Positions 1-8,138 of a stretch of 58,178 nt of DNA are shown here, in pieces. A model generated the notes under the pieces. The model saw only the letters and a program-made list of their open reading frames with translations. It did no database searches and was not told the origin of the DNA. Position 1 is the stretch's first letter, and every line of letters starts with the position of its first letter. The position numbers and the translations under genes are program-made. The DNA comes from Robinsoniella sp. Lineage in GTDB: Bacteria; Bacillota; Clostridia; Lachnospirales; Lachnospiraceae. Where the stretch lies: assembly GCA_023664735.1 (NCBI GenBank), contig JAMPFB010000009.1, positions 1 to 58,178 on the forward strand, written 5' to 3'.

Positions 1-138
1 AGCCCTTATAAAAACGCCAGCGCTTAGCGAGGTACTTTCGAGCTTAGCACTGTTGCGTTTTTATAGAGCGAAAGCGTGGCGACGTAGAAAACATGCTCTG
101 CGGGGACTCCGCTTTGCGCCTGTGGGCTGAACTGTTAC
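1..138. repeat. MITE copy A (cut by window start)
   Basis: This is the right-hand two thirds of a palindromic intergenic element that occurs six times in the window. It has the conserved core (AAAACGCCAGCGCTTAGC, then GCGAAAGCGTGGCGACGTAG), the arm beginning AAAACATGCTCTG, and the terminal GGGCTGAACTGTTAC ending at 138. The left arm lies outside the window. No gene overlaps it. Its orientation is opposite to the copy at 3621-3816. Confidence 0.85.
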
Positions 139-223
139 TGCTATGCTGTATTCAAGCATATCATATTATGGCTAATTGCGGAAGTTATATGTTATAATGC
201 AAACTGATATTTTTATAAAAGTA

Positions 224-254
224 TTGACTTCAACGTAACGTGATACTGTATTCT
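224..254 (+). promoter_or_regulatory. MerR-type promoter with 19-bp spacer
   Basis: The -35 TTGACT (224-229) and -10 TATTCT (249-254) are separated by 19 bp, the over-long spacing typical of promoters that MerR regulators activate by DNA untwisting. The spacer carries the partial dyad CAACGTAACGTGATAC. The MerR-like gene starts 75 bp downstream, so autoregulation is the natural inference. Confidence 0.65.
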
Positions 255-329
255 CTTTTTATGAAAGCAGCGCAGATATATGCCGGCTATTTCCATCCTG
301 CTTTCCACTATGGTAAGGAGTTGATAAAA

Positions 330-1208
330 ATGTGGACTATAAGCCAAGTTGCAAAATTAACAAAGATAAGTACACGTACATTGCAGTATTATGATGAAAT
401 CGGATTGTTAAAACCAAGCGAACTAACCCAATCCGGCTATCGCCTGTACAATGATGAAGCCTTGCAAACACTACAGCAGATACTATTTTTCAAGGAATTG
501 GGGTTTAAATTAAAAGACATTAAGGAAATTTTGGAAAAACCCGATTTTGACAAGATTGCTGCTTTCAAAAAACAAAAGGAACTTCTCTTGTTAAAACGCA
601 ATCGGACAGATAGACTAATACAGCTCCTTAGCCGCTTAGAGAAAGGAGAACAATGTATGAGTTTTAAAGAATTTGATCTGTCTGAGTATATTGAGGCATT
701 AGAAAATTTCAAAAAAAGCAATGCTGATATTGTCATGAAACATTGGGGAAACATTGATAATTTTGATATGTTCATTCAGAAAATCAAAGATGATGAACCA
801 GAGTTAGCAAAGCTTGCCATCAAGCAATTTGGAAGCATCGAGAAGTATACGGAAGCCATGAAATACAATTTGGAGCATTTTTCCGAGCTTATGGACAAGC
901 AGCTAACCACCGATACCGAAAAAATCGGACAGCAAAGTGACGATTTGTACGCAAAACTAACTGCAGATTTGTCAATAGATTTTTCCTCTGATAAAATACA
1001 AAATATTGTACAGGAAATTATGGATTTTATACAGGAACATGCCGCAAGCGTTTCGTTAGGGGAGGCTTACTGGAATTCATTTTTGAATACTTATTCCAGC
1101 GAGTATGTAAAGGCTGTGACTGATGCGAAACATGGCAAGGGCGCTTCTGATTATATTGTAAATGCTTTTCGTTATTATTTGGAAAATAAAGGAGTTGAAG
1201 GTAATTAG
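330..1208 (+). CDS. MerR family regulator, TipAL-like, with C-terminal TipAS domain
   Basis: The 292-residue protein starts MWTISQVAKLTKIS and has the MerR winged helix-turn-helix over about residues 1-70 (RTLQYYDEIGLLKP, then GYRLYNDEALQTLQQI). A coiled-coil dimerisation helix (about 75-110) follows, then a TipAS-like helical ligand-binding domain (about 150-285). The family binds promoters with long spacers and activates on binding hydrophobic or peptide drugs. The ATG at 330 is preferred because AAGGAG lies nine bases upstream; the frame is open further upstream but has no ribosome binding site. The gene stands alone, convergent with the surface protein that follows. The ligand cannot be told from sequence. 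Confidence 0.85.
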   Translation: MWTISQVAKLTKISTRTLQYYDEIGLLKPSELTQSGYRLYNDEALQTLQQILFFKELGFKLKDIKEILEKPDFDKIAAFKKQKELLLLKRNRTDRLIQLLSRLEKGEQCMSFKEFDLSEYIEALENFKKSNADIVMKHWGNIDNFDMFIQKIKDDEPELAKLAIKQFGSIEKYTEAMKYNLEHFSELMDKQLTTDTEKIGQQSDDLYAKLTADLSIDFSSDKIQNIVQEIMDFIQEHAASVSLGEAYWNSFLNTYSSEYVKAVTDAKHGKGASDYIVNAFRYYLENKGVEGN

Positions 1209-1261
1209 GGCTATTTTTTGAGGGGTAGTGTAAAATAGTACTGGGAGCTTCCTCCAACAAC

Positions 1262-1298
1262 GTGAAAACGCCGGACTGAATTTGTCCGGCGTTTTCAC
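1262..1298. terminator. Bidirectional hairpin terminator
   Basis: This is a perfect 15-bp stem (GTGAAAACGCCGGAC with its complement) around a 7-nt loop. The A/T runs lie inside the stem, so it could serve both the MerR gene on the plus strand and the Big_2 gene on the minus strand. Confidence 0.75.
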
Positions 1299-1322
1299 TA
1301 TGACTGCCTGCATTTTCAATGC

Positions 1323-2057
1323 CTATTTGACTATGGTCGTAATCTTATAATCCTTAACCTCGCCTGCGCTTAAACTTGAAATATTATAAAATTCCGCATC
1401 CATCTTGTAATTTCCACTCTTCAACACCTTAACCCTCATGCTGTCAACCGTCTTGGCTTTCGTACAAGAAATATCAGCAGGATTATAAGGATCTTTCGGG
1501 TTCATTCCCCACAAGTGCACTAAATAGTACGGCTTTCCCTTATCCAAAAGGGTCGGATAGGACTCGTTACACAGCCATACCTTAAAACGATTGCTTTCAT
1601 CTGTTAGAATCTCTAACGCCTTTCTGTTATACCAATACTTGATACTAATCCCGCTAATAGGCTGCTTGCTTTGGATTTTATAGGTAATCCTTACCGTACC
1701 TCCCACCTTTACCTTTTTACCATTTACCGTTGCGTAGTCTTTCGGCAATGCTTTTACTTTTACCTTACAGGTCAGTTTCTTACTGCCTTTTTTCACAGTA
1801 ATGGTACAATTTCCCGTCTTTTTAGCGGTTACCAGACCCTCCTTGCTTACTGTGGCAATCCTTTTGTCTTTTGAACTCCATGTAACCTTACCTGAGCCGC
1901 CAGTTACCTTTAGCTTCAAGGTCTCACCCACAACCAATGTGGCGCTCTTTTTTGAAAGCTTTGCACTTGCTGCCTGTACGGGCACCGTAAAAAGAAATAC
2001 CGCCGCTAACATAAACAACATGGTAAATACTGTTCTTTTTACACCTTTTCTTCTCAT
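1323..2057 (-). CDS. Secreted protein with bacterial Ig-like (Big_2) domain
   Basis: The 244-residue product has a signal peptide (MRRKGVKR, hydrophobic TMLFMLAAVFLFTV, cleavage near VQAASA). A Big_2 domain follows at about residues 30-105 (SATLVVGETLKLKVTG, VTWSSKDKRIATVSKEGLVTA, GNCTITVKK). The C-terminal 130 residues resemble a beta-rich cohesin- or surface-type module but are not securely assigned. Big_2 domains are adhesive or structural modules of exported proteins. No LPXTG or membrane anchor is visible. The start is set by AGGAGGAAGG just upstream; an in-frame extension of 22 residues lacks a ribosome binding site. It appears monocistronic. Confidence 0.75.
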   Translation of the reverse strand: MRRKGVKRTVFTMLFMLAAVFLFTVPVQAASAKLSKKSATLVVGETLKLKVTGGSGKVTWSSKDKRIATVSKEGLVTAKKTGNCTITVKKGSKKLTCKVKVKALPKDYATVNGKKVKVGGTVRITYKIQSKQPISGISIKYWYNRKALEILTDESNRFKVWLCNESYPTLLDKGKPYYLVHLWGMNPKDPYNPADISCTKAKTVDSMRVKVLKSGNYKMDAEFYNISSLSAGEVKDYKITTIVK

Positions 2058-2159
2058 AAAACCTTCCTCCTTTAAAATATCCCTCTGTATTAATGATACA
2101 TAATTAGGAAAAAAGGTTCCCATTTTTATACTCCTAAAATCAAATCCCTACATGAAATT

Positions 2160-2400
2160 TACCTCTGCTCCACAAACACATCGGTGTATAAATATCTATA
2201 GGCGCCAAATCTGTTCCTTGCAAAAGCTGCTGCCATCGCTTCGCTACAATCTCCTGTACATTGCCTTACCTGCCTCTTTTGGCGAAACAATTCCCAACCG
2301 CTCACTAGCCAGAATCACATGAGTATCGGGAGCTACTGTTATATTCTCTCTGTCTACAAATTTAACGTCTGTATGCTGTTCCATTACATATAACCAATAG
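2160..2400 (-). pseudogene. Degraded gene fragments, family uncertain
   Basis: Two short coding-like stretches lie in different frames on the minus strand. One begins MEQHTDVKFVD and continues to ERLGIVSPKEAG before a stop. The next frame reads AMAAAFARNRFGAYRYLY, reminiscent of the C-terminal helix of nucleoside phosphorylases. Neither has a full domain or a clear ribosome binding site. They look like remains of one or two genes; the family suggestion is weak. Confidence 0.3.
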
Positions 2401-2426
2401 TTACAAATTTTATTTCCACTAATTTT

Positions 2427-2771
2427 TCACATCACAATCTCAATGTCAAAATACTGCTCCTGAAAATAAGTCTGCTCCCTAATTTCTTCTTCCGTAAAAG
2501 TCAAATCCTCTGGTGCAACAACCCATTTTTCTTCCACATCATCATTTCTATAAATAATAGCAATAATTTTTCCTGTAAATTTCTTAACAGCCTCATTCAC
2601 ACCTAATATGTACGCATCCTGTTCTTCACCGTCTGAAGCCATGACACCTTCTATATAACCATAATTTATCGGATAATACATGTCCTTATGTTCAGGATGG
2701 TAACTTCCCAACGGTCTGTCAACAGTTACGACTACTGTTCTGCCAATAATAGAATTAATTTCCACTTGCAT
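2427..2771 (-). CDS. Inorganic pyrophosphatase-like protein (short form)
   Basis: A protein of about 115 residues resembles the core of family I soluble inorganic pyrophosphatases. It shows PLGSYHPEHKDMYYPINYGY near the N-terminus and an acidic DGEEQDAY motif equivalent to the metal-binding D-x-D-x-x-D site. Short versions occur in Clostridia; whether they hydrolyse pyrophosphate is not clear, as true enzymes are usually 165-180 residues. The start is ambiguous: GGAGG sits two bases from this ATG and eight bases from an in-frame GTG at 2765, which may be the real start. It would act in the cytoplasm. No operon partner is evident. Confidence 0.6.
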   Translation of the reverse strand: MQVEINSIIGRTVVVTVDRPLGSYHPEHKDMYYPINYGYIEGVMASDGEEQDAYILGVNEAVKKFTGKIIAIIYRNDDVEEKWVVAPEDLTFTEEEIREQTYFQEQYFDIEIVM

Positions 2772-2804
2772 TTCCTCCAAACTTCACTTTTTCACTAAAT
2801 GCCA

Positions 2805-2930
2805 TTAGCCAATTTTCTGTTGCCAAATCGTTGCCCTCTTCGCATCTATTGCGTTTACTATTGCCGACTCTACAGTTTCACCGCAGGTAATATAACCTGA
2901 AAGATTTGGGCAAGAAACTACATAGTCATA
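2805..2930 (-). pseudogene. HicB-like antitoxin remnant
   Basis: About 40 in-frame codons read YDYVVSCPNLSGYITCGE, then TVESAIVNAIDAKRA, matching the partially degraded RNase H fold of HicB antitoxins (the CPDLPGC...T.GET.EEAL.NA pattern). A stop closes the upstream side and no HicA gene is adjacent, so this appears to be a relic of a HicAB toxin-antitoxin pair. Confidence 0.45.
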
Positions 2931-2983
2931 GTTTTCAATGCTTTACGCAATCCATCTATTCCTCACTACTTCTTATCCGCACG

Positions 2984-3562
2984 CTATTTTCCCTTAAATT
3001 CCTTCTCCACATGACATTGTTCGTGCTTACCAACCAGCTTATTGCCTTCAAAATCCAGTTCAACAATATATGGCATCCAATCTATAATTCTCAGGAAATC
3101 TTCACAGCTAAAACTATTATCATAAAAATTCAATATGGTGCTAAGAGCCGTTCCATGGGTTCCCACAACAATTTCCTTATCCGGATTATCTGATAAGATT
3201 TCGCTCAAGGCTTCTATATTACGTTTCTGAACCATGGTAATAGATTCTCCACCCTCTTCATGATAATCATGGTCAGCCCAGCGTTTTTGAAACATTCCGT
3301 GATTGTTGCCATCCGGTCCTTTTTCACGTTCCCGTAGTCTCTCGTCTGTTATGATTTCTTTTCTGAAAAAGGCTGCTGCATCTGCAATGGTATCCATGCT
3401 TCGCTTGTATGGACTACTATAAAAGGCATCTATTTTCTTATCCTTCAAAAATTCCAATACAATTGCAGAATCTCTCTTGCCTTCTTCCGTTAAAGGTCTT
3501 GTTCTATCTTCCTTCCATGCATGCTCTGGTTGTGCATGACGCACGAAGTATACCCTTGTCAT
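2984..3562 (-). CDS. Histidine phosphatase family protein (phosphoglycerate-mutase-like)
   Basis: The 192-residue protein begins MTRVYFVRHAQPEH, with the catalytic RHG-type motif (RHA, His9). It continues with RTRPLTEEGKRDS, the second arginine motif FYSSPYKRSMDTI, and a late VVGTHGTALS supplying the second catalytic histidine. This is the full histidine phosphatase core at normal length. Members act on sugar phosphates, alpha-ribazole phosphate or proteins; the substrate here cannot be assigned. It is followed upstream on the same strand by the GNAT gene, with a transposed palindromic element between them that probably separates their transcripts. Confidence 0.8.
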   Translation of the reverse strand: MTRVYFVRHAQPEHAWKEDRTRPLTEEGKRDSAIVLEFLKDKKIDAFYSSPYKRSMDTIADAAAFFRKEIITDERLREREKGPDGNNHGMFQKRWADHDYHEEGGESITMVQKRNIEALSEILSDNPDKEIVVGTHGTALSTILNFYDNSFSCEDFLRIIDWMPYIVELDFEGNKLVGKHEQCHVEKEFKGK

Positions 3563-3612
3563 TCTGTATCAACTCCATTTCATCTTTCATTAAATTTTTC
3601 TCCATTACACAA

Positions 3613-3824
3613 TATTCAATGTAACCGTTCAGCCCACAGGCGCAGAGGAAGAACCACGCAGAGCATGTTTTCTACGTCGCCACGCTTTCGCTCTATAAAA
3701 ACGCAACAGTGCTAAGCTCGAAAAGACCTCGCTAAGCGCTGGCGTTTTTACAAGGGCTCCTTAAGAAAACATGCTCTGCGTGGTTCTTCCTCTGCGCCTG
3801 TGGGCTGAACTGTTGCTATTCAAT
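3613..3824. repeat. MITE copy B with 8-bp target duplication
   Basis: The element proper is 3621-3816 (196 bp), GTAAC at the left and GTTGC at the right. It is flanked by the direct repeat TATTCAAT at 3613-3620 and 3817-3824, a perfect 8-bp target-site duplication. The inverted arms are identical over about 42 bp (CAGCCCACAGGCGCAGAGG... to AAAACATGCTC...). The right duplication supplies the stop codon of the GNAT gene. Confidence 0.92.
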
Positions 3825-4563
3825 ATCCCATTATTTCATAGGCAGTATATTCATGGCTAAAATGATAACCCAGCTTTTCAGCTAAAGCAACTGACCATTT
3901 GTTTTGTGCGTCCCAGCTTGGATATAATCCTTTTTTCAAGCATTCCAAAATCAGTTTTGCACCACATGCGTATGCCAGCCCTTTTCTTCGATGATCCTCT
4001 CTTGTATCAATTTCTATTTCAATACCTTCGTTATACCTGCTATAAGAAGATGCACCTGCCACCAATTCTCCATCCTTTAAAGCAGCCACACCCAGCCCCA
4101 GCTTTTTATATGTATCATAATCTTTGTATTGGGATACCAAATCATTAGCCCAACCATTGTTTTGGCACATATGGTATTCCGACTCATCTATCATTTTCAG
4201 TTCATAACCTGCTGGCAAGTTCAATACTGCTTGCTCCAATTTCTCTATGTCAAATATTTCTTTTTCTTTTTTAATTGCATATCTTGTAACTCTCTTAGCT
4301 TTATCTCCGTAGCACTTTTCAATCAATTCAGCCCACTCACCATTCTGTGGAACCATGATAATAAAATCCTGTTTGCAGCTTCCCGGTTTAAATCTAATCA
4401 GTTCTTCGTCTGGATTTCCTGCATAAAATGCAAAGTCCCCTAATATTGCCATAGCAGCATCTTCTGTGGAATTAGTATATATTGCTCCCATTATTTCTTG
4501 TAAGCAAGACCATATGAGTGTTTCATTCCAATTTTCAAATATTTCTTTTATATTCTCTTTCAT
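3820..4563 (-). CDS. GNAT family N-acetyltransferase (GNAT_acetyltran type)
   Basis: The 247-residue protein is of the clostridial GNAT class (PF12746-like): an N-terminal domain of about 120 residues and a C-terminal acetyltransferase fold. The acetyl-CoA binding segment is EIEIDTREDHRRKGLAYACG, at about residues 195-215, followed by NKWSVALAEKLGYHF. The substrate is unknown. The start at 4563 follows GGAGGAGC; an upstream extension lacks a site. The stop codon lies inside the target duplication of the neighbouring MITE, so the insertion may have altered the last codons of the original protein. Confidence 0.75.
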   Translation of the reverse strand: MKENIKEIFENWNETLIWSCLQEIMGAIYTNSTEDAAMAILGDFAFYAGNPDEELIRFKPGSCKQDFIIMVPQNGEWAELIEKCYGDKAKRVTRYAIKKEKEIFDIEKLEQAVLNLPAGYELKMIDESEYHMCQNNGWANDLVSQYKDYDTYKKLGLGVAALKDGELVAGASSYSRYNEGIEIEIDTREDHRRKGLAYACGAKLILECLKKGLYPSWDAQNKWSVALAEKLGYHFSHEYTAYEIMGY

Positions 4564-4625
4564 TTTTGCTCCTCCACAATTTTCAGTACTTCTAGCACTC
4601 CCAAGGCATCGCTCTGCACAATACA

Positions 4626-4700
4626 TTAGCCTATTATTTGCTTATCAGAAAAATCATTTTGGAGCACTTCAATTAAAGAAGAAATATTTATATCATCCAT
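4626..4700 (-). CDS. Possible 24-residue leader or remnant upstream of GNAT gene
   Basis: A short frame (MDDINISSLIEVLQNDFSDK...) follows GGAGG at good spacing and ends about 60 bp before the GNAT start. It could be a small translated leader or the N-terminus of a lost gene. There is nothing beyond the ribosome binding site to support it. Confidence 0.2.
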   Translation of the reverse strand: MDDINISSLIEVLQNDFSDKQIIG

Positions 4701-4859
4701 AGTCTCTACCTCCGCAACAAAATGCGTAAACTCCATTTTCTCTATGATACCACAACATACGTTCTTTTTCAATGAATTTGCTCAATTTCTTGCGATTGTC
4801 TCTCAATCAACAATACCAATATTACAAGGCAAAAAATAAAGAATTAGAGGTATAGGAGC

Positions 4860-4997
4860 ATGGGACAATTCATATTTGAAGAAATTAACCTTATCTACTG
4901 TTACAGGAGGAAAACAAGGACTGATACGGTGGCGGCAATGACCGCAGCCATTGCCCTACATGGAAACAGCTGTTCAGGAGCTCTCTATCGCATTTGA
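4860..4997 (+). pseudogene. Fragment of conjugative-transposon small gene (TnpW/transfer-assist type)
   Basis: The frame starts MGQFIFEEINLIYCY after AGGAG and continues RRKTRTDTVAAMTAAIALHG, matching the start of small proteins encoded next to integrases in clostridial conjugative transposons. It then runs into unrelated frame and stops. I read it as a deletion fusion between this gene and the integrase remnant that follows. Confidence 0.4.
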
Positions 4998-5752
4998 CCG
5001 GGCGATTGTTTTAGGCATTGCAAAAAAAAACGTCACGCATGATAGGCAACATCAAAAGCAAAAAGACAAAGGTTGACTTCTGGACGTTGGAAGAATTTCA
5101 GAAAGTGATTTCCCTGCTCTATAAGGGCGATTATTACGAACACTACCTTTTCATTTCCTTTTGGGTACTGTTTATGACAGGTTTAAGGATTGGCGAAACC
5201 GCCGCCCTGCAATGGGCTGACATTGATTTTGAAACAGGGCTTTTAAGCGTAACAAAGACCCTGTACTATAAGTCAATGGACGATTTCAAATTTGTTGAAC
5301 CAAAGACGCAGGCAAGCGTCCGTACAATCTATATCGACACGGACACCTTAAAGGAATTGCAGGCGTGGCGTGAAGTTCAGCAGAAAGTTTTGAAAGGTTG
5401 CGATCTGATGTTGAGCTACAACGGTATTCCTACCAGTAGGCACACACTTCCAAGAGCCTTAGAAAAACTTGCCGGGCTTGCAGGCGTACACCGTATCAAA
5501 ATTCATGCGTTAAGACATTCCCACGCTTCCCTTTTAATCAGCATGGGAGAAAACCCGCTTTTGATAAAAGAGCGTTTAGGGCATGAAAAGATACAGACCA
5601 CTTTAGGAACATACGGGCATTTGTACCCGAACAGCAATCTTGAAGTTGCCAATAAATTAACGGGCGTGCTTATTTATACACCCGCTTCACACAGCATTGC
5701 GGATTACACAAGCAATCAGCATACCGCAGCATATCATAAAGAGGTTGAATAG
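4960..5752 (+). pseudogene. Tyrosine integrase remnant, frameshifted and N-terminally deleted
   Basis: The catalytic domain is well preserved: TGLRIGETAALQW (first Arg), HALRHSHASLLI (His-x-x-Arg), RLGHEKIQTTLGTYGHLYP (second His and nucleophile Tyr). The N-terminal arm-binding domain is missing. Coding identity continues upstream of the apparent TTG start in another frame (QELSIAFDRAIVLGIAKKN), and the two frames meet at a run of nine A residues at about 5021-5029, so a frameshift is evident. Without its N-terminal region this would not work as a complete recombinase. It marks the end of a lost integrative element. Confidence 0.8.
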
Positions 5753-5810
5753 AAAAATGCAATCGTAATGCAATGATAAAGAGAAAAAGCCGCCAAACCC
5801 TTGTGTTTGG

Positions 5811-5868
5811 TATGCTCCCCATATGGTAGACAATGGAAATATTTAAAAACTATCATATGAGGAGCATA
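5811..5868 (+). promoter_or_regulatory. Inverted repeat sequestering the orfA ribosome binding site
   Basis: TATGCTCCCCATATG (5811-5825) and CATATGAGGAGCATA (5854-5868) are complementary at 14 of 15 positions. The right arm contains the GAGGAG Shine-Dalgarno of orfA. Transcripts entering from outside the IS would fold and mask the site; those starting inside would not. Such protection from impinging transcription is known for several insertion sequences; its role here is inferred. Confidence 0.55.
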
Positions 5869-5871
5869 TTT

Positions 5872-6555
5872 ATGTCTAAAAGAAAGTATAGTAAAGAATT
5901 CAAGCTAAAGGTATTGAAGGAACATGAAGAAGGAGCCTCTTTCTATTCCCTAGAGAAAAGGTATGGCATCACATTAGGATCAGTAAAGCGATGGAACTCT
6001 GCTTTCAAAGCGCATGGTGAAGACGTTTTAGACCATCAGAACAGTAATCTGTGCCGGTACACGGCAGAATTTAAGAAAGAAGTGGTCATGGATTATCTGT
6101 CGGGCGGCGGATCCGGTCAGTCTGTCGCAATAAAGTATGGCATCCATGCAGAAAGTACTGTTTTAAAATGGGTCAGGCAGTATAATAGCCATGTAGAATT
6201 AACCGACTCAAGAAAGGTTGGAGGTTACCTCATGACGAAAGATATCAAACCAAGAAAGACGACCCTTGAAGAACGTATCCGGATTGTAGAATACTGTATT
6301 ACTAACTCAAAGGATTATTCAGCTGCTGCTAAAGCATACAACTGTTCCTATGGGCAGGTTTACCCATGGGTAAAAAAATATGAAGCTGATGGTGCAGACG
6401 GCCTCAAGGACAGGCGTGGACGCACCAAACCGGAAGAAGACCTCAGCGAAATGGAAAAGTTAAAGGCTGAAAACCGCCTGCTCAGGGCAGAAAGGAAGAA
6501 ACAGCAGATGGAGATAGACCTGTTAAAAAAACTCGAAGAAATCGAGAGGAGGTGA
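5872..6555 (+). CDS. IS3-family transposase OrfA (helix-turn-helix)
   Basis: The 227-residue protein starts MSKRKYSKEFKLKVLKEHEE and has two successive helix-turn-helix segments (about 1-50 and 110-165: IVEYCITNSKDYSAAAKAYN, then GQVYPWVKKYEADGADGLKD). It ends in a leucine-zipper-like coiled coil (EMEKLKAENRLLRAERKKQQ...). It binds the IS ends. An A7 run at 6525-6531, in phase A-AAA-AAA, is a canonical -1 slippery site; slipping there joins it to OrfB without a stop to give the OrfAB transposase. OrfB's own GTG start overlaps the OrfA stop (GTGA). Confidence 0.88.
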   Translation: MSKRKYSKEFKLKVLKEHEEGASFYSLEKRYGITLGSVKRWNSAFKAHGEDVLDHQNSNLCRYTAEFKKEVVMDYLSGGGSGQSVAIKYGIHAESTVLKWVRQYNSHVELTDSRKVGGYLMTKDIKPRKTTLEERIRIVEYCITNSKDYSAAAKAYNCSYGQVYPWVKKYEADGADGLKDRRGRTKPEEDLSEMEKLKAENRLLRAERKKQQMEIDLLKKLEEIERR

Positions 6556-7472
6556 CGCTTAGAAGAACAAGACATCTTGATTCATATACCGCCATAAAAG
6601 AGCTTTCCGAAGAGCATGATGACTATCCGGTGAGTGAAATGTGCAGGATACTGGAGATTAACAGGGCAGCCTACTATAAATGGAAGAACCATGAAAACAG
6701 CCAGAATGACACTCTCAACGAACTTATTGCCGGAAAGGTAGAAAAAATCCATGCTGAACATCCTGACATGGGATACAGGCGGATCCGGGATACCCTTGAA
6801 CACGATCACGATATCAATGTCAATGACAAAAGAATACTCCGGATATGCCGGAAGAAAAAAATACAGTCCTATGTAAAACACAGGTATAACTGCTGCACAA
6901 AGCCGGCTTCAGACCCGGCATATGTTGCCGAAAATATCCTGAACCGGGAATTCAAATCAGACAGACCGAATGAAAAATGGCTCACAGATGTGTCAGAATT
7001 CAAATACGGTATCGGCGAAGACGAAAAGAAAGGCAAAATATATCTTAGTGTAATACTGGATCTGTGCGGGAACAGACCGATAGCGATTGAACACAGTGAC
7101 CACAATGATAATCCGCTTGTTTTTAACACCTTTGATAAAGCCCTTTCAGCGAATCCGGGGGCAAAGCCGATTTTTCATTCTGACAGGGGATATCAGTATA
7201 CCTCTAAAATATTTCGGCAGAAAATAGTTGATGCCGGAATGATCCAGAGCATGTCAAGGGTTGGAAGATGTATTGATAATGGTCCGATGGAAGGGTTTTG
7301 GGGAACAATGAAACGGGAAATGTATTATGGTAGGAAATATAAGACAAAGGAAGCACTGATAAAGGCCATCGAGGATTACATTGATTACTACACTAATAAA
7401 CGGGTGCAGCGAAATCTGGGCATTGTGACACCAATGGAATTTTACAAAAAGAAGCTGCAGGAGGCCGCATAA
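6552..7472 (+). CDS. IS3-family transposase OrfB (DDE integrase core)
   Basis: The 306-residue frame lies -1 to orfA. It has an N-terminal HTH_21-like region (about 30-110, NRAAYYKWKNHE, MGYRRIRDTL) and an rve catalytic core. D146 (WLTDVSEF), D211 (HSDRGYQY) and E247 (MEGFWGTMK) form a DD(35)E triad, and a C-terminal YYTNKRVQRNLGIVTPMEFY block completes the family signature. All catalytic residues are intact, so the element could still be active. OrfB is most likely made as the frameshifted OrfAB fusion. Confidence 0.9.
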   Translation: MTLRRTRHLDSYTAIKELSEEHDDYPVSEMCRILEINRAAYYKWKNHENSQNDTLNELIAGKVEKIHAEHPDMGYRRIRDTLEHDHDINVNDKRILRICRKKKIQSYVKHRYNCCTKPASDPAYVAENILNREFKSDRPNEKWLTDVSEFKYGIGEDEKKGKIYLSVILDLCGNRPIAIEHSDHNDNPLVFNTFDKALSANPGAKPIFHSDRGYQYTSKIFRQKIVDAGMIQSMSRVGRCIDNGPMEGFWGTMKREMYYGRKYKTKEALIKAIEDYIDYYTNKRVQRNLGIVTPMEFYKKKLQEAA

Positions 7473-7687
7473 AAAAATGCCCGGCACACCGGGCAGAAAA
7501 ACTTTTTGTTTTTCTAATTGTCTACTTGACGGGTAGCACACCAGTTTACGGGCTTTGCGGCTTAGCTCCGACTATTCGAACTCGTGTCCGAGCTTTTGTT
7601 TTCCACCGATTTGTGCTGTATTTTAATCGTTTTATTTTCTATATCAGCCACTTTTTCTCTATTATTCTATGGCAAATATACCCTTTT

Positions 7688-7715
7688 AGAACCAAAACAG
7701 AACCAGAGTAGAACC
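7688..7715 (+). repeat. Three AGAACC repeats at 11-bp spacing
   Basis: AGAACC occurs at 7688-7693, 7699-7704 and 7710-7715, exactly one helical turn apart. A closely similar two-unit array lies at 23046-23062 in the same orientation. Such phased hexamers just beyond an integrase gene resemble recombinase arm-type or end-binding sites. Role inferred. Confidence 0.5.
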
Positions 7716-7790
7716 GCACTATTTCATTCTGTTCTTATGCCCGCTGTAGTTCATCTACCAGACTTCCAACAACAGACAACGGTAAATGAA

Positions 7791-8138
7791 TTACTCGCCC
7801 CAATAATCTTCAGATTCCTGTGTGTTAGTTTGAATACCAAACAACTTCCACATAAAGTCTTCCCTTTCGTTATAGATGTCTGTTATCCATACTGCATCAT
7901 CCTCAATCCGATAAAATGCATAGTTATGTTGTACATACAGCATTCTATAATCACAAGGTATTCCTATAAGATTTTCTACAGATGGTCCCTTGTTTTCAAA
8001 CTGTTGTAAATTCCGAAATGCCTTTGTCATTTCCCGGATTACAGATTTTGCCTTTTCTGCACCATATCTGGCAGTAATATCCTGCTTTATCTCGTGCAGT
8101 TTTTCAAGGGCATCTGGAGAGTATTGTAATTTCTTCAA
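7791..8138 (-). CDS. RelE/ParE-family toxin
   Basis: The 115-residue protein has the RelE/ParE pattern: N-terminal MKKLQYSPDALEKLHEIKQD, central GIPCDYRMLYVQHNYAFYRI, and a C-terminal beta strand DDAVWITDIYNEREDFMWKLF. RelE proteins cleave mRNA on the ribosome and ParE proteins inhibit gyrase; sequence does not settle which. Its start overlaps the last four bases of the antitoxin gene, so the two are translationally coupled. The pair sits at the left edge of the accessory island and may stabilise it. Confidence 0.8.
   Translation of the reverse strand: MKKLQYSPDALEKLHEIKQDITARYGAEKAKSVIREMTKAFRNLQQFENKGPSVENLIGIPCDYRMLYVQHNYAFYRIEDDAVWITDIYNEREDFMWKLFGIQTNTQESEDYWGE

Larger units (their letters stand above)
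5808..7543 (+). mobile_element. IS3-family insertion sequence, intact
   Basis: The 1736-bp element is bounded by imperfect inverted repeats: TGGTATGCTCCCC at the left, TGGTGTGCTACCC on the complement at the right, both followed shortly by GTAGACAAT. The flanking GTT at 5805-5807 and 7544-7546 fits the 3-4 bp duplication of IS3 elements. It holds orfA and orfB, a GC-rich hairpin (TGCCCGG/CCGGGCA, about 7476-7494) after orfB, and the usual TG...CA termini. It sits in a hairpin downstream of the dead integrase. Confidence 0.85.

Noticed and set aside
437-775. Minus-strand frame opposite the MerR-like gene, and similar long antisense frames opposite guaA, recQ and cas genes
   Set aside because: They lack ribosome binding sites and protein-like composition and are antisense shadows of well-supported genes.
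7550-7605. Possible tRNA fragment (CGAGTTCGAATAGTC on the minus strand)
   Set aside because: The TTCGAAT loop is not flanked by a pairing five-base stem and no acceptor or anticodon arm can be drawn.
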